Origin: Flavobacterium xanthum
GTDB taxonomy: Bacteria; Bacteroidota; Bacteroidia; Flavobacteriales; Flavobacteriaceae
Length of the DNA stretch: 64,000 bases
Assembly (NCBI RefSeq): GCF_900142695.1
Contig: NZ_FRBU01000013.1
Span: 1 to 64,000, forward strand
Direction: 5' to 3'
A program made the position numbers and the translations under genes. Positions 56,808-64,000 of this stretch are shown piece after piece. The notes below the pieces were generated by a model that saw nothing but the letters and a program-made list of their open reading frames with translations, was not told the origin of the DNA and ran no database searches. The stretch's first letter is position 1. Each line of letters opens with the position of its first letter.

Positions 56808-57479
56808 ATGAAAAGCAACATAATAGTAAAAAGTTTTATTGGTTTTAGTCTGGTTTATCTTTTGCTAATTCTATTGGGAAGAGAGGATATTGCATGGTTT
56901 TTAAAACCATTTTTATTGTCGTTTTTAATTCTGGCAGTTTATGCACATGAAAGATTCGTTACCAAAAAAATTCTATTAACCGCATTGACACTGTCTTGGA
57001 TAGGTGATATGATCTTAATGTTTGCGGATCAAGGGAAGTTTTATTTTATCGCAGGATTAATTGCTTTTCTACTTTCGCATATTTTCTACATCCTGCTTTT
57101 TAGCAAACAATTAAAAATATATTTAAAGAAAAGTAAAATCATTTATTGGGTTGGAGTTACTGCTATCGCCTTTTATTTAATTGTGCTGCTGTTGCTTTTA
57201 TTACCTACTTTGGGAGACTTAAAAATTCCAGTTATTATTTATGCACTGACAATTTCAATTATGCTATTATTTGCCTTGAAAGGCTTTTTGAACTGGCAAA
57301 AACCAGCTAATATCTATATTCTGATTGGAGCTATTGTTTTTGTAGCATCAGATAGTATTTTGGCATTGGACAAATTTTATACCCCATTGCAATACAGCTC
57401 CTTTTTAATTATGACAACTTACCTCATTGCGCAGTACTTGATTGTTAGGGGCATTTTGAAATTAAACCAAAAAAAGTAG
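56808..57479 (+). CDS. Lysoplasmalogenase family protein (YhhN/TMEM86)
   Basis: A 223-residue inner-membrane protein with about eight helices. The YhhN pattern is seen in FLKPFLLSFLILAVYAHE, LTLSWIGDMILMFADQ, FIAGLIAFLLSHIFYILLF and IGAIVFVASDSILALDKF, where two Asp (GDM and SDS) are likely catalytic. The family hydrolyses the vinyl-ether bond of lysoplasmalogens. It follows the AGMO-like gene by nine bases, so one transcript. The terminator of the opposite-strand YeeE genes overlaps its stop codon. Confidence 0.85.
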   Translation: MKSNIIVKSFIGFSLVYLLLILLGREDIAWFLKPFLLSFLILAVYAHERFVTKKILLTALTLSWIGDMILMFADQGKFYFIAGLIAFLLSHIFYILLFSKQLKIYLKKSKIIYWVGVTAIAFYLIVLLLLLLPTLGDLKIPVIIYALTISIMLLFALKGFLNWQKPANIYILIGAIVFVASDSILALDKFYTPLQYSSFLIMTTYLIAQYLIVRGILKLNQKK

Positions 57480-57501
57480 TGTTTTCCATTGAAAACACTA
57501 C
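57469..57501 (-). terminator. Terminator of the YeeE/YedE operon, overlapping the YhhN stop
   Basis: GTAGTGTTTTC (57476-57486) and GAAAACACTAC (57491-57501) form a perfect 11-bp stem with loop CATT. The A7 at 57469-57475 gives a U tract on the minus strand only, so it serves the convergent YeeE genes while lying in the end of the lysoplasmalogenase gene. Confidence 0.82.
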
Positions 57502-57523
57502 TTCATCGATAGCTTTATTTTCA

Positions 57524-57940
57524 TTAATGGGGCAATTTACTCTTTAATAATCCGTAGAGATAGGTTCCTACAAGTGCTCCAAAAAGCACAATTAATACAG
57601 TCCAAAAACCAGCACCAAGCAAAATGAATATAGGCCCTGGACAGGAACCCACTAGAGCCCAACCCAATCCAAAAAATAGTCCTCCAATCCAGTACCGTGC
57701 TGATCCTTTTTCTTTGTCAGGAATTTCAATGGATTCTCCTTTAATGTCTTTGATGTTGTTTCGTTTTATGATTTGGATTCCAATAATTCCTGTCAAGATC
57801 GCAACCGAAATAATTCCGTACATGTGAAAAGACTGAAATTGAAACATTTCATAAATGCGATACCAGGAAACCGCTTCTGATTTGGTCAATACAATTCCGA
57901 AAACAAATCCAACCAAAAGATATTTTACTATATTTTTCAT
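57524..57940 (-). CDS. YeeE/YedE family transporter, second half (DUF6691)
   Basis: A 138-residue inner-membrane protein with about four helices, the C-terminal half of a split YeeE/YedE sulfur transporter. The MKNIVKYLLVGFVFGIVLTKSEAVSWYRIYEMF helix and the substrate-path motif GWALVGSCPGPIFILLGAG are visible. The conserved Cys in GSCPGP matches the thiosulfate path of YeeE. It lies 36 bases after the first half (57977-58537). The two together would import thiosulfate or related sulfur compounds. Confidence 0.88.
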   Translation of the reverse strand: MKNIVKYLLVGFVFGIVLTKSEAVSWYRIYEMFQFQSFHMYGIISVAILTGIIGIQIIKRNNIKDIKGESIEIPDKEKGSARYWIGGLFFGLGWALVGSCPGPIFILLGAGFWTVLIVLFGALVGTYLYGLLKSKLPH

Positions 57941-57976
57941 ACTTTTTATTTAAAATTTTTAATGATGATTACTTTA

Positions 57977-58537
57977 CTAGTTTAGAATTAATGGCAATAA
58001 AAAATGAGCCATAATCAAACCACCGATAAAAAACCCAATCACCGCTTTCAAAGAAGGAATTTGCAAATTACTTAATCCTGAAATAGCGTGGCCTGAAGTA
58101 CAACCTCCGGCATAACGCGAGCCAAAACCGATCAAAACACCTCCAACAAGCAGAATAAAAATGCTTTTTGGAGATTCTAAAATAGAGTTTCCAAAAAGTG
58201 CCTCTGGCACTAATTTTCCATTAGGAGCATCGATTCCGAGCTCCGCTAATTGTGCAATCGTTTTAGGGTTGATAGCTACATTTGAAGCATCACTCATAAA
58301 ATGTACGGCAACAAAACCACCTAACATGGCTCCTAAAACGACCACTAAATTCCACCGTTGTGCTTTCCAATCAAAATCAAAAAAGGCTACTCGTTTTCCT
58401 AAACCAGCCATAGAACAAAGCGAGCGTAAATTAGAAGACATCCCGAATGATTTACCAAAATAAATAAGCGCTAACATAATCATACCGATCAAAAACCCAG
58501 AAATATACCAAGACCAAGTTTGAAAAATTACATCCAT
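57977..58537 (-). CDS. YeeE/YedE family transporter, first half
   Basis: A 186-residue inner-membrane protein with about five helices, the N-terminal half of a split YeeE/YedE transporter. The Cys-containing substrate motif GFGSRYAGGCTSGHAISGLSN sits near residue 145. Flavobacterial members are often split in two, as here; the other half is 57524-57940. Thiosulfate import by relay of conserved cysteines is known for the family. A paired inverted repeat upstream (58601-58641) could be an operator. Confidence 0.88.
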   Translation of the reverse strand: MDVIFQTWSWYISGFLIGMIMLALIYFGKSFGMSSNLRSLCSMAGLGKRVAFFDFDWKAQRWNLVVVLGAMLGGFVAVHFMSDASNVAINPKTIAQLAELGIDAPNGKLVPEALFGNSILESPKSIFILLVGGVLIGFGSRYAGGCTSGHAISGLSNLQIPSLKAVIGFFIGGLIMAHFLLPLILN

Positions 58538-58553
58538 AATTGTTTTTTTTGGG

Positions 58554-58561
58554 CAAAGATA
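58554..58561 (-). promoter_or_regulatory. Promoter -7 element for the YeeE/YedE genes
   Basis: On the minus strand TATCTTTG fits TAnnTTTG and ends 16 bases before the ATG at 58537. No TTG at the expected distance. Confidence 0.55.
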
Positions 58562-58600
58562 AGAAGCATTTTAGCAGATAAAATGATAAATAAAAAATTC

Positions 58601-58641
58601 CGTGAAAAAGGTTTCAAAATATCTCTGAAACACGTTTCACG
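58601..58641. promoter_or_regulatory. Nested inverted repeat, candidate operator
   Basis: CGTGAAA (58601-58607) pairs with TTTCACG (58635-58641) and GTTTCA (58611-58616) with TGAAAC (58626-58631), with a symmetric 3-base internal loop. It lies between the divergent YeeE and lipoprotein promoters, 14 bases before the lipoprotein -7 element. No U tract follows, so it is not a terminator. Confidence 0.6.
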
Positions 58642-58655
58642 TATAAAGTTCTGTT

Positions 58656-58663
58656 TATCTTTG
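58656..58663 (+). promoter_or_regulatory. Promoter -7 element for the kdsA-adjacent lipoprotein
   Basis: TATCTTTG fits TAnnTTTG and ends 59 bases before the ATG at 58723. The inverted repeat at 58601-58641 overlaps the -33 position. Confidence 0.5.
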
Positions 58664-58722
58664 TGGCATTGTAAACATAAGATTCTCTAGTTACATTTTT
58701 CCCTTTTAATACTACCTACAAC

Positions 58723-59172
58723 ATGAAAAAATCGATTCTATTTTTTGCTATACTAATTGGCATGACCTCTTGTTCGAGTATACAATCTACTTTGAAAAAT
58801 ACGGATGATAATGCCCCAAACCTAGTGCTGAATAAAGACAATACATTTGTAATTACAGAATATAGTAAAGACAAAAAGTATGGCTTTGACAAAGACTATC
58901 CTATCAATCTATTTTTCAATAACACGAAAAATGAAACCGTTAATCAACAACGATTTTTCAATGCGCTTGCTGGGCCTAATGGTGAAAAAATAACTTTTAT
59001 AAAATTAGAAAACTGCTGTCCGTTTCCGACAAAAAGAAGTGAACTTGGCGCTGGATTTTTAGAGGTATTTGAAATAAAATGGGCTGGGCAAAAAAAACCA
59101 ATTCTACTTTACTTAAACATCTATGAAAAAGGTATTTTGATGGTTCCAGTGGGACTTACATTGAAAAAATAA
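58723..59172 (+). CDS. Lipoprotein of unknown function near kdsA
   Basis: A 149-residue lipoprotein. The signal MKKSILFFAILIGMTSC ends with the lipobox Cys. Mature features are a beta-rich YPINLFFNNTKNE segment, a paired Cys in LENCCPFPTKRSELGAGFLEVFEI, and a final PILLYLNIYEKGILMVPVGL. Similar proteins are found beside kdsA in flavobacteria and are often labelled KDO-8-phosphate synthase by neighbour transfer; this one has no TIM-barrel features, so the label would be wrong. Function unknown. Confidence 0.72.
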   Translation: MKKSILFFAILIGMTSCSSIQSTLKNTDDNAPNLVLNKDNTFVITEYSKDKKYGFDKDYPINLFFNNTKNETVNQQRFFNALAGPNGEKITFIKLENCCPFPTKRSELGAGFLEVFEIKWAGQKKPILLYLNIYEKGILMVPVGLTLKK

Positions 59173-59209
59173 TCCCTTTAAAATCCCATAACATCCATGT
59201 TTACCAATT

Positions 59210-59281
59210 CCCTAGCCCTGATGGAAGTGGAAATCCTCCCGTTTTTCAGGGAGATTGAAGCGAACAGCAGGAAACAGCTCC
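59210..59281 (+). repeat. Structured interspersed repeat, copy E
   Basis: Starts CCCTAGCCCTGATGGAAG and ends AACAGCAGGAAACAGCTCC. The apical stem CTCCC / GGGAG has loop GTTTTTCA. CCTG pairs with CAGG. It lies between the lipoprotein gene and kdsA. Confidence 0.8.
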
Positions 59282-59313
59282 TAAAAAAAAGTTAATGCAC
59301 CAAATTATTTGGA

Positions 59314-59341
59314 AATCATAAATCGTAAATCGTAAATCATA
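59314..59341. repeat. Four heptamer units beside the kdsA promoter
   Basis: AATCATA, AATCGTA, AATCGTA, AATCATA in exact 7-base phase, ending two bases before the TACCTTTG promoter element. It occupies the -33 to -7 spacer region of the kdsA promoter. Confidence 0.8.
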
Positions 59342-59343
59342 AC

Positions 59344-59351
59344 TACCTTTG
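59344..59351 (+). promoter_or_regulatory. Promoter -7 element for kdsA
   Basis: TACCTTTG fits TAnnTTTG and ends 20 bases before the kdsA ATG at 59372. The heptamer array lies directly upstream. Confidence 0.55.
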
Positions 59352-59371
59352 CACCTTTAAAAAATCATACT

Positions 59372-60190
59372 ATGAACCTACAACATATTCCACAAATCAA
59401 ATATACTGAGAGTGGCAATTTCTTTCTTCTAGCGGGTCCTTGTGCTATTGAAGGGGAAGAAATGGCTATGCGAATTGCCGAAAAACTAGTTGGTATTACT
59501 GATAATTTACAAATTCCTTTCGTTTTTAAAGGTTCTTTCAAGAAAGCCAATCGATCTAGAATTGACAGTTTTTCAGGAATTGGAGACGAGAAAGCATTGA
59601 AAATCCTTAGAAAAGTTTCGGAAACGTTTAAAGTTCCTACCGTTACCGATATTCATACCAATGAAGATGCTGATATGGCTGCTCAATATGTTGATGTGCT
59701 GCAAATTCCCGCTTTTTTAGTGCGCCAAACTGACTTGGTCGTGGCTGCTGCCAATACTGGAAAAGTAGTCAACTTGAAAAAAGGACAATTCATGAGTCCA
59801 GAAAGCATGAAGCATGCCGTTCAAAAAGTATTGGATTGTCACAATGAAAACGTGATGGTTACGGACAGAGGAACCATGTTTGGCTACCAAGACATGATTG
59901 TTGATTTTAGAGGAATTCCTACGATGCAACAATATGCTACTACCGTTCTTGACGTTACCCATTCGCTCCAACAACCCAACCAAACAGCTGGAGTTACTGG
60001 CGGAAGACCTGATATGATTGAAACTATCGCCAAAGCTGGTATCGCTGTAGGCGTAGACGGAATTTTTATTGAAACTCATTTTGATCCTGCTAATGCAAAA
60101 AGTGATGGTGCTAATATGTTGCATTTAGATTTTTTTGAATCCTTAATGACTAAGCTAGTTGCCATCAGAAAAACAATTAATACATTTTAA
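59372..60190 (+). CDS. kdsA: 3-deoxy-8-phosphooctulonate synthase
   Basis: Condenses arabinose 5-phosphate and phosphoenolpyruvate to KDO-8-phosphate for LPS core. The 272-residue TIM barrel has FLLAGPCAIEGEEMA, FKGSFKKANRSRIDSF, PTVTDIHTNEDADMAAQYVD, the LVRQTDLVVAAANTGKVVNLKKGQFMSP active-site stretch, and GGRPDMI. Normal length. A TTG-start barrel gene follows 18 bases later. Confidence 0.97.
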   Translation: MNLQHIPQIKYTESGNFFLLAGPCAIEGEEMAMRIAEKLVGITDNLQIPFVFKGSFKKANRSRIDSFSGIGDEKALKILRKVSETFKVPTVTDIHTNEDADMAAQYVDVLQIPAFLVRQTDLVVAAANTGKVVNLKKGQFMSPESMKHAVQKVLDCHNENVMVTDRGTMFGYQDMIVDFRGIPTMQQYATTVLDVTHSLQQPNQTAGVTGGRPDMIETIAKAGIAVGVDGIFIETHFDPANAKSDGANMLHLDFFESLMTKLVAIRKTINTF

Positions 60191-60208
60191 ATTTAGGCCC
60201 CAAATACA

Positions 60209-61054
60209 TTGAAACATTTTTTATTATATTCCGCATTCCTTACTATTATATTTACCAATAACGCAACTGCACAGGAAAATACAGAAATTCAAAATAAATA
60301 TACAACACATAACAAAGGGAAATTTTTTATGTCATGGGGAGGAAACAGAGACACCTACTCCAATTCAGACATCACTTTTAGAGGTAAAGATTATAATTTT
60401 ACATTAGAAAATGTGGAAGCTCATGACAAACCAAAAGGTTGGCATGTGGATTATATTAATCCTTCGAGAATGACGATTCCCCAAACTAATTTTAGAATGG
60501 GGTATTTCATTAGTGACCATTACAGCGTAGCAATAGGAGTAGATCACATGAAATATGTCATGACGCAAGATCAGGCTGTTCCTATTGATGGCTATTATCA
60601 AAATCCAGGATCGTATGATGAAATATTGCCCAACAATCAAGTGTTATTGACAGAAGAATTTCTGAAGTACGAGCACACTGATGGTTTAAATTATGTCAAT
60701 ACTGAAGTATCCAGACATGACGATATCTCCTCAATGTTCGCTATTGAAAACACTGATAAAATTCAAATCAATTTAACGGAAGGAGTTGGTTTTGGTCTAT
60801 TGTATCCAAAAACAAACACAACTTTATTGGGAAAAGAACGACATGATGATTTCCATGTTTCGGGCTATGGTACCTCGTTAAAGGCAGGATTGAATGTTAC
60901 TTTTTTCAAGCACTTTTATTTACAAGGAGAACTCAAAGGAGGTTACATCAACATGCAAGACATTCGAACTACACAGAATACTGAAGACAGTGCTTCTCAA
61001 GACTTTTTCTTTTTCCAGAGAATTATCGCAGTGGGAGGAATATTTAGAATTTAA
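60209..61054 (+). CDS. Exported beta-barrel-like protein of unknown function
   Basis: A 281-residue exported protein. Starting at TTG 60209 it reads MKHFLLYSAFLTIIFTNNATAQ, a Sec signal with a cleavage site after AQ, and no ATG gives a signal, so TTG is preferred. The mature part has many beta strands, such as FRMGYFISDHYSVAIGVDHMKYVM, INLTEGVGFGLLYPKTN and FYLQGELKGGYINMQ, and ends in an aromatic-type strand VGGIFRI; it is probably an outer-membrane barrel. It follows kdsA by 18 bases. No family recognised. Confidence 0.7.
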   Translation: MKHFLLYSAFLTIIFTNNATAQENTEIQNKYTTHNKGKFFMSWGGNRDTYSNSDITFRGKDYNFTLENVEAHDKPKGWHVDYINPSRMTIPQTNFRMGYFISDHYSVAIGVDHMKYVMTQDQAVPIDGYYQNPGSYDEILPNNQVLLTEEFLKYEHTDGLNYVNTEVSRHDDISSMFAIENTDKIQINLTEGVGFGLLYPKTNTTLLGKERHDDFHVSGYGTSLKAGLNVTFFKHFYLQGELKGGYINMQDIRTTQNTEDSASQDFFFFQRIIAVGGIFRI

Positions 61055-61078
61055 TTCATCCTATATAAAAAAATTAAA

Positions 61079-61107
61079 TAAGCTGTCATAAATGATGGCT
61101 TTTTTTA
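61079..61107 (+). terminator. Terminator after the kdsA-barrel transcript
   Basis: AGCTGTCAT (61081-61089) and ATGATGGCT (61092-61100) pair with two wobble pairs in the middle, followed by T7. It ends the preceding barrel gene. Confidence 0.7.
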
Positions 61108-61258
61108 TGAATTTGATTTAAAAAAACAAAACGTATAAAATTAACAAGTGTTTCATTTTTTTTTCTTTTTTTTAATTTTAATTAGTTAAATTTATAAATC
61201 GGATTTGCTAGTTTCAAGTTGCGTAATTTTAATACAGTATAATTTCTTAAAATTATAA

Positions 61259-62353
61259 ATGACCAAAAATAACACCACTATACCTTCTTTAAAAACAGAC
61301 TATCACTTTGATAATTTTTTTAATATCTCAGCAGATTTCATATGCATTGCAGGATTTGATGGCTATTTTAGAAGAATAAATCCCGCTGTTTCAAAGTTAT
61401 TAGGCTTTACGGAAGAGGAATTATATTCTCGACCTATCAGCAGTTTTGTTTACACACCGGACCTCCAAATCACTATAGAAACCAGAGAACAAGTTTATAA
61501 AAACAAACCTCTTTTAAATTTTGAAAACCGCTATTTAACAAAAAGTGGCGAAATTGTCTGGTTATCATGGACATCAATGCCTGTTGAGTCGGACAAATTA
61601 GTCTATGCAATTGCTAAAAACATCACCCATAAAAAAAGAATGGAAGAAGAGCGCAATTTGCTTATTGCAAATTTGACGCAAATCAACAAAGAACTAACCG
61701 TTTTGTCTCATAAAACTTCGCATGATTTAAAGTCTCCCATAAATAATATGCTTTCTGTTTTCAGCCTTATAGACGTTTCAAAAATCAATGATCCAGAAAC
61801 GTTGGAGTTAGTAGAAATTCTTAAATTAACCAGTGAAAATTTAAAACAAACTTTAAATGATTCTATTGATCAATTAGTAGAAAACGAAAGTATAAATACT
61901 CAAATTGAAGAAATAAATTTAAATGAATCACTTGAAGAAGTCCTAATTTCCATAAATTCTCTAGTCCAAGATTCAAAAGCAGTTATTAAAGTTGACTTTT
62001 CAGCTTTTGAGAATATTACTTTTAACAAAGCATATATCAAAAGTATTTTTTTGAATTTAGTAACCAATTCAATTAAATATGCAAAACCACAAAAAACACC
62101 CATTATTACCATCCAATCTAGAAAAGTCAATGGAGTAAATCAATTAATTTTTTCTGATAATGGACTCGGTTTTGACATGGATAAAGTTAAAGATAAGATT
62201 TTTGGCTTATACGAAAAATTCCATAATAACATAGACAGCAATGGAATAGGATTGTATTTAGTGTACAATCACATCACTAGTTTAGGCGGAAGAATCGCCG
62301 TGGAAAGTAAAATAAATGAAGGTGCTACATTCACAATTTCTTTTAAATATTAA
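61259..62353 (+). CDS. PAS-domain sensor histidine kinase
   Basis: A 364-residue soluble (no membrane helix seen) histidine kinase. A PAS domain (about 15-125) has FFNISADFICIAGFDGYFRRINPAVSKLLGFTEEEL and ENRYLTKSGEIVWLSWTSMPV. HisKA is next, with SHKTSHDLKSPINNMLSVFSL near 155, and an HATPase domain with LNLVTNSIKYAKP (N box), DNGLGFD (G1) and GNGIGLYLVYNHITSLGG-like GIGLYLVYN (G2). No response regulator is adjacent; it is probably an orphan. The PAS domain suggests sensing of a cytoplasmic or gas signal. Confidence 0.9.
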   Translation: MTKNNTTIPSLKTDYHFDNFFNISADFICIAGFDGYFRRINPAVSKLLGFTEEELYSRPISSFVYTPDLQITIETREQVYKNKPLLNFENRYLTKSGEIVWLSWTSMPVESDKLVYAIAKNITHKKRMEEERNLLIANLTQINKELTVLSHKTSHDLKSPINNMLSVFSLIDVSKINDPETLELVEILKLTSENLKQTLNDSIDQLVENESINTQIEEINLNESLEEVLISINSLVQDSKAVIKVDFSAFENITFNKAYIKSIFLNLVTNSIKYAKPQKTPIITIQSRKVNGVNQLIFSDNGLGFDMDKVKDKIFGLYEKFHNNIDSNGIGLYLVYNHITSLGGRIAVESKINEGATFTISFKY

Positions 62354-62384
62354 AAAAAATGATTGTAATTAGTTGGAAATATTT

Positions 62385-62538
62385 AATGTCGCACTATAAA
62401 ATGAGTGGAATAATTTTTAACATATAAGTCATGTAAGTATTAAACCTTAAATGACCTTATTGTTACTTAAGTTATATAAGCTCAACAGAAGTGAAACTTA
62501 AACTTTTATGACTTATATGGTAAAAAAAATGCGACATT
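62385..62538. repeat. 154-bp nested palindrome
   Basis: Outer arms AATGTCGCA (62385-62393) and TGCGACATT (62530-62538) pair perfectly; inner arms CATATAAGTCAT (62421-62432) and ATGACTTATATG (62508-62519) pair over 12 bp. It fills the gap between the PAS kinase and M28 peptidase genes, which point toward each other. No coding region is seen in it. Confidence 0.85.
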
Positions 62539-62579
62539 GTTTTATTCTTATTGCTTAAAACCAAAAACTATTGCTTTTT

Positions 62580-63959
62580 TTACTTAGCTATACCGTTTTG
62601 ATCCATCAAATAAAGCAAAGAAGCCATTGCTGCCGCTCCTAGTTCCAACTCTCTTTTATTGACAGCATCAAAAGTGTCATTTGCAGCATGATGATAATCA
62701 AAATAACGTTGAGAATCTGGTTGCAATCCGACTTTTACAATGTGATTGGATTGTAACGGACCGATATCAACCCCGGAATGTCCCTTTACAAATTTGTGTA
62801 TTAAATACGGTTCAAATAAAGTTGACCAACTGCTAATTTTGTTAAAATTTGCTTCGTCAGCTTCAATTGAAAATCCTCTTGGAGAAAATCCTCCCGAATC
62901 ACTTTCTAAAGCAAAAATATGATTTTCATTATTTTTATTGGATTGTGTTTCATATTCTTTTCCGCCTCGAACACCGTTTTCTTCATTCATAAACAACACC
63001 ACGCGTAACGTGTTTTTAGGTTTGTAACCAATATTTTTGAAGATATTCAACACTTCCATACTTTGGACACATCCTGCGCCATCGTCATGAGAACCATCTC
63101 CAAGATCCCAAGAATCAAGATGCCCGCCAACAACCATTATTCTTTCAGGATGTTCAGAACCCGTTATTTCACCGACTACATTATAGGACAACACATCATC
63201 AAAGGTCTCGCAAGATTGCTTGAAATATAATGCTGCGTTTGGATTTTGTTTTAAACTTTTACTTAAAAGTTCTGCTCCGTTTGTACTAATGGCTGCAGCC
63301 GGAATTCGTTGTTCTTTGGCAATATCTCCATAATTAGTTGCACCGGTATGCGGTAAATCATCTAAGCGCAAATTCATCGATCTGACAATAACGGCTAAAG
63401 CACCTAGTTTTCCAGCTTCTCTTGCTCCTGATGATCTTTGGTCTACGCAACTTCCGTAGGCTTTGAAAGTTTCTATGAATTCTGGATTCATCGGTCTATT
63501 AAAGAAAATAATTTTTCCTTTTACTTTTGCTTCTCCTAATGCAGTCAGTTCTTCCAAACTATTTACTTCTAGTATTGGTGCTTGCAATCCTTTTTTTGGA
63601 GTGGCAACTGAGCCACCCAACGCACATATTGGGAAAGTGATCTTTTGTTTCCCCATTTGTAAATACGCTATTTCTTTTTCGCCTCGAACCCATTTTGGCA
63701 CCATTACTTCCTGAAGGTACACTTTATCTAAACCTAGTGTTTCTAATTGTGCTTTGGTATACAAAACCGCTTTATCGGCTCCTGTGGAACCTGATAATCG
63801 AGATCCAATGGTGTTGGATAAATGTTCCAGCCAAGGATAACATTTGGCATTAGTAAGGGAAGATTTATAAATATCTTTTAACGCTTGTTCGTCTTTAGTT
63901 TGCGCAAAAACGGTGATTCCACCAAATAAAAGTGCGGCTAAAACAATTGATTTTTTCAT
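62580..63959 (-). CDS. M28 family zinc aminopeptidase with PA domain, exported
   Basis: A 459-residue exported peptidase. The Sec signal is MKKSIVLAALLFGGITVFAQ. A protease-associated domain (about 100-235) lies before the catalytic part. Catalytic zinc ligands are in GGHLDSWDLGDGSHDDGAG (His, Asp), VVLFMNEENGVRG (the EE catalytic base and ligand) and FALESDSGG, with the last His in DYHHAANDTFD. Cocatalytic di-zinc M28 chemistry fits. It is probably a periplasmic or secreted aminopeptidase; substrate preference is unknown. The gene starts 41 bases before the window end and may be the first of its transcript. Confidence 0.9.
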   Translation of the reverse strand: MKKSIVLAALLFGGITVFAQTKDEQALKDIYKSSLTNAKCYPWLEHLSNTIGSRLSGSTGADKAVLYTKAQLETLGLDKVYLQEVMVPKWVRGEKEIAYLQMGKQKITFPICALGGSVATPKKGLQAPILEVNSLEELTALGEAKVKGKIIFFNRPMNPEFIETFKAYGSCVDQRSSGAREAGKLGALAVIVRSMNLRLDDLPHTGATNYGDIAKEQRIPAAAISTNGAELLSKSLKQNPNAALYFKQSCETFDDVLSYNVVGEITGSEHPERIMVVGGHLDSWDLGDGSHDDGAGCVQSMEVLNIFKNIGYKPKNTLRVVLFMNEENGVRGGKEYETQSNKNNENHIFALESDSGGFSPRGFSIEADEANFNKISSWSTLFEPYLIHKFVKGHSGVDIGPLQSNHIVKVGLQPDSQRYFDYHHAANDTFDAVNKRELELGAAAMASLLYLMDQNGIAK

Positions 63960-64000
63960 AATAAATTTGGAGCTTTTTTTGGTATTCTTCTTTACAATTC

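Noticed and set aside
58601..58641. The inverted repeat as a terminator
   Set aside because: It has no U tract and lies between two divergent promoters, so an operator is more likely.

Overview
The window looks like a chromosomal core region of a Flavobacterium or close Flavobacteriaceae relative. It is AT-rich. It lacks Shine-Dalgarno boxes and carries the Bacteroidota promoter form TTG-N(16-21)-TAnnTTTG. Gene content also points to this group: Bacteroidota-type RpoZ, a DUF4835-CoaBC-RpoZ-BamD-DapA cluster, a BT_3928-family DoxX protein, DUF1599, DUF6913, FabV and a two-gene split 5'-nucleotidase. No rRNA, tRNA, CRISPR array, transposase or prophage gene was seen.

Layout. 0.2-4 kb: the agmatine-to-putrescine genes aguB and aguA, separated by a reverse-strand choice-of-anchor I lipoprotein. 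4-12 kb: an M1 peptidase, an aldose epimerase-like protein, a GNAT enzyme, a DUF3575 barrel, a VF530-type protein, a frameshifted histidine phosphatase, OmpW, smpB and an HTH-Fic protein. 12-21 kb: mostly forward genes (Gfo/Idh/MocA, 3-hydroxybutyryl-CoA dehydrogenase, DUF1015, YggS, exonuclease/GIY-YIG fusion, K+ channel, miaA, acyl-ACP thioesterase), with pcm in reverse. 21-34 kb: a long reverse block (two-component pair, coaE, glycosyltransferase, fabV, recN, DUF4835, coaBC, rpoZ, bamD, dapA, DUF6913). 34-36 kb: the split 5'-nucleotidase. 36-46 kb: ligA, DUF6495, the rpsF-rpsR-rplI operon, a LytTR regulator, priA, DUF2147, a YihY/BrkB protein and nadC. 46-55 kb: a small lipoprotein with two HRCDI motifs, CIA30, rlmH, folP, then DUF1599, BT_3928, a TlpA-like protein and tpiA, a porin, prmA and clpS. 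55-64 kb: an AGMO-like hydroxylase with a lysoplasmalogenase, a split YeeE/YedE transporter, kdsA, a PAS histidine kinase and an M28 peptidase.

The genes are mostly housekeeping: polyamine synthesis, CoA and folate/NAD synthesis, lipid metabolism, ribosome, DNA repair and replication restart, and envelope assembly. I found no multi-gene defence or biosynthetic system. The most unusual content is between genes. Six copies of a structured interspersed repeat carry a base pair that changes as U-A, C-G or A-U while staying paired. There are also three arrays of 7-bp repeats beside start codons or promoters (one of 21 units directly upstream of priA) and a 154-bp nested palindrome at 62.4 kb. The histidine phosphatase gene reads as intact if one A is restored to a five-A run.

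Several start codons were moved from the longest open frame because a promoter lies inside it, or because a typical N-terminus begins later. Several genes appear to start with TTG. Residue positions are counted by hand and approximate for the longest proteins.
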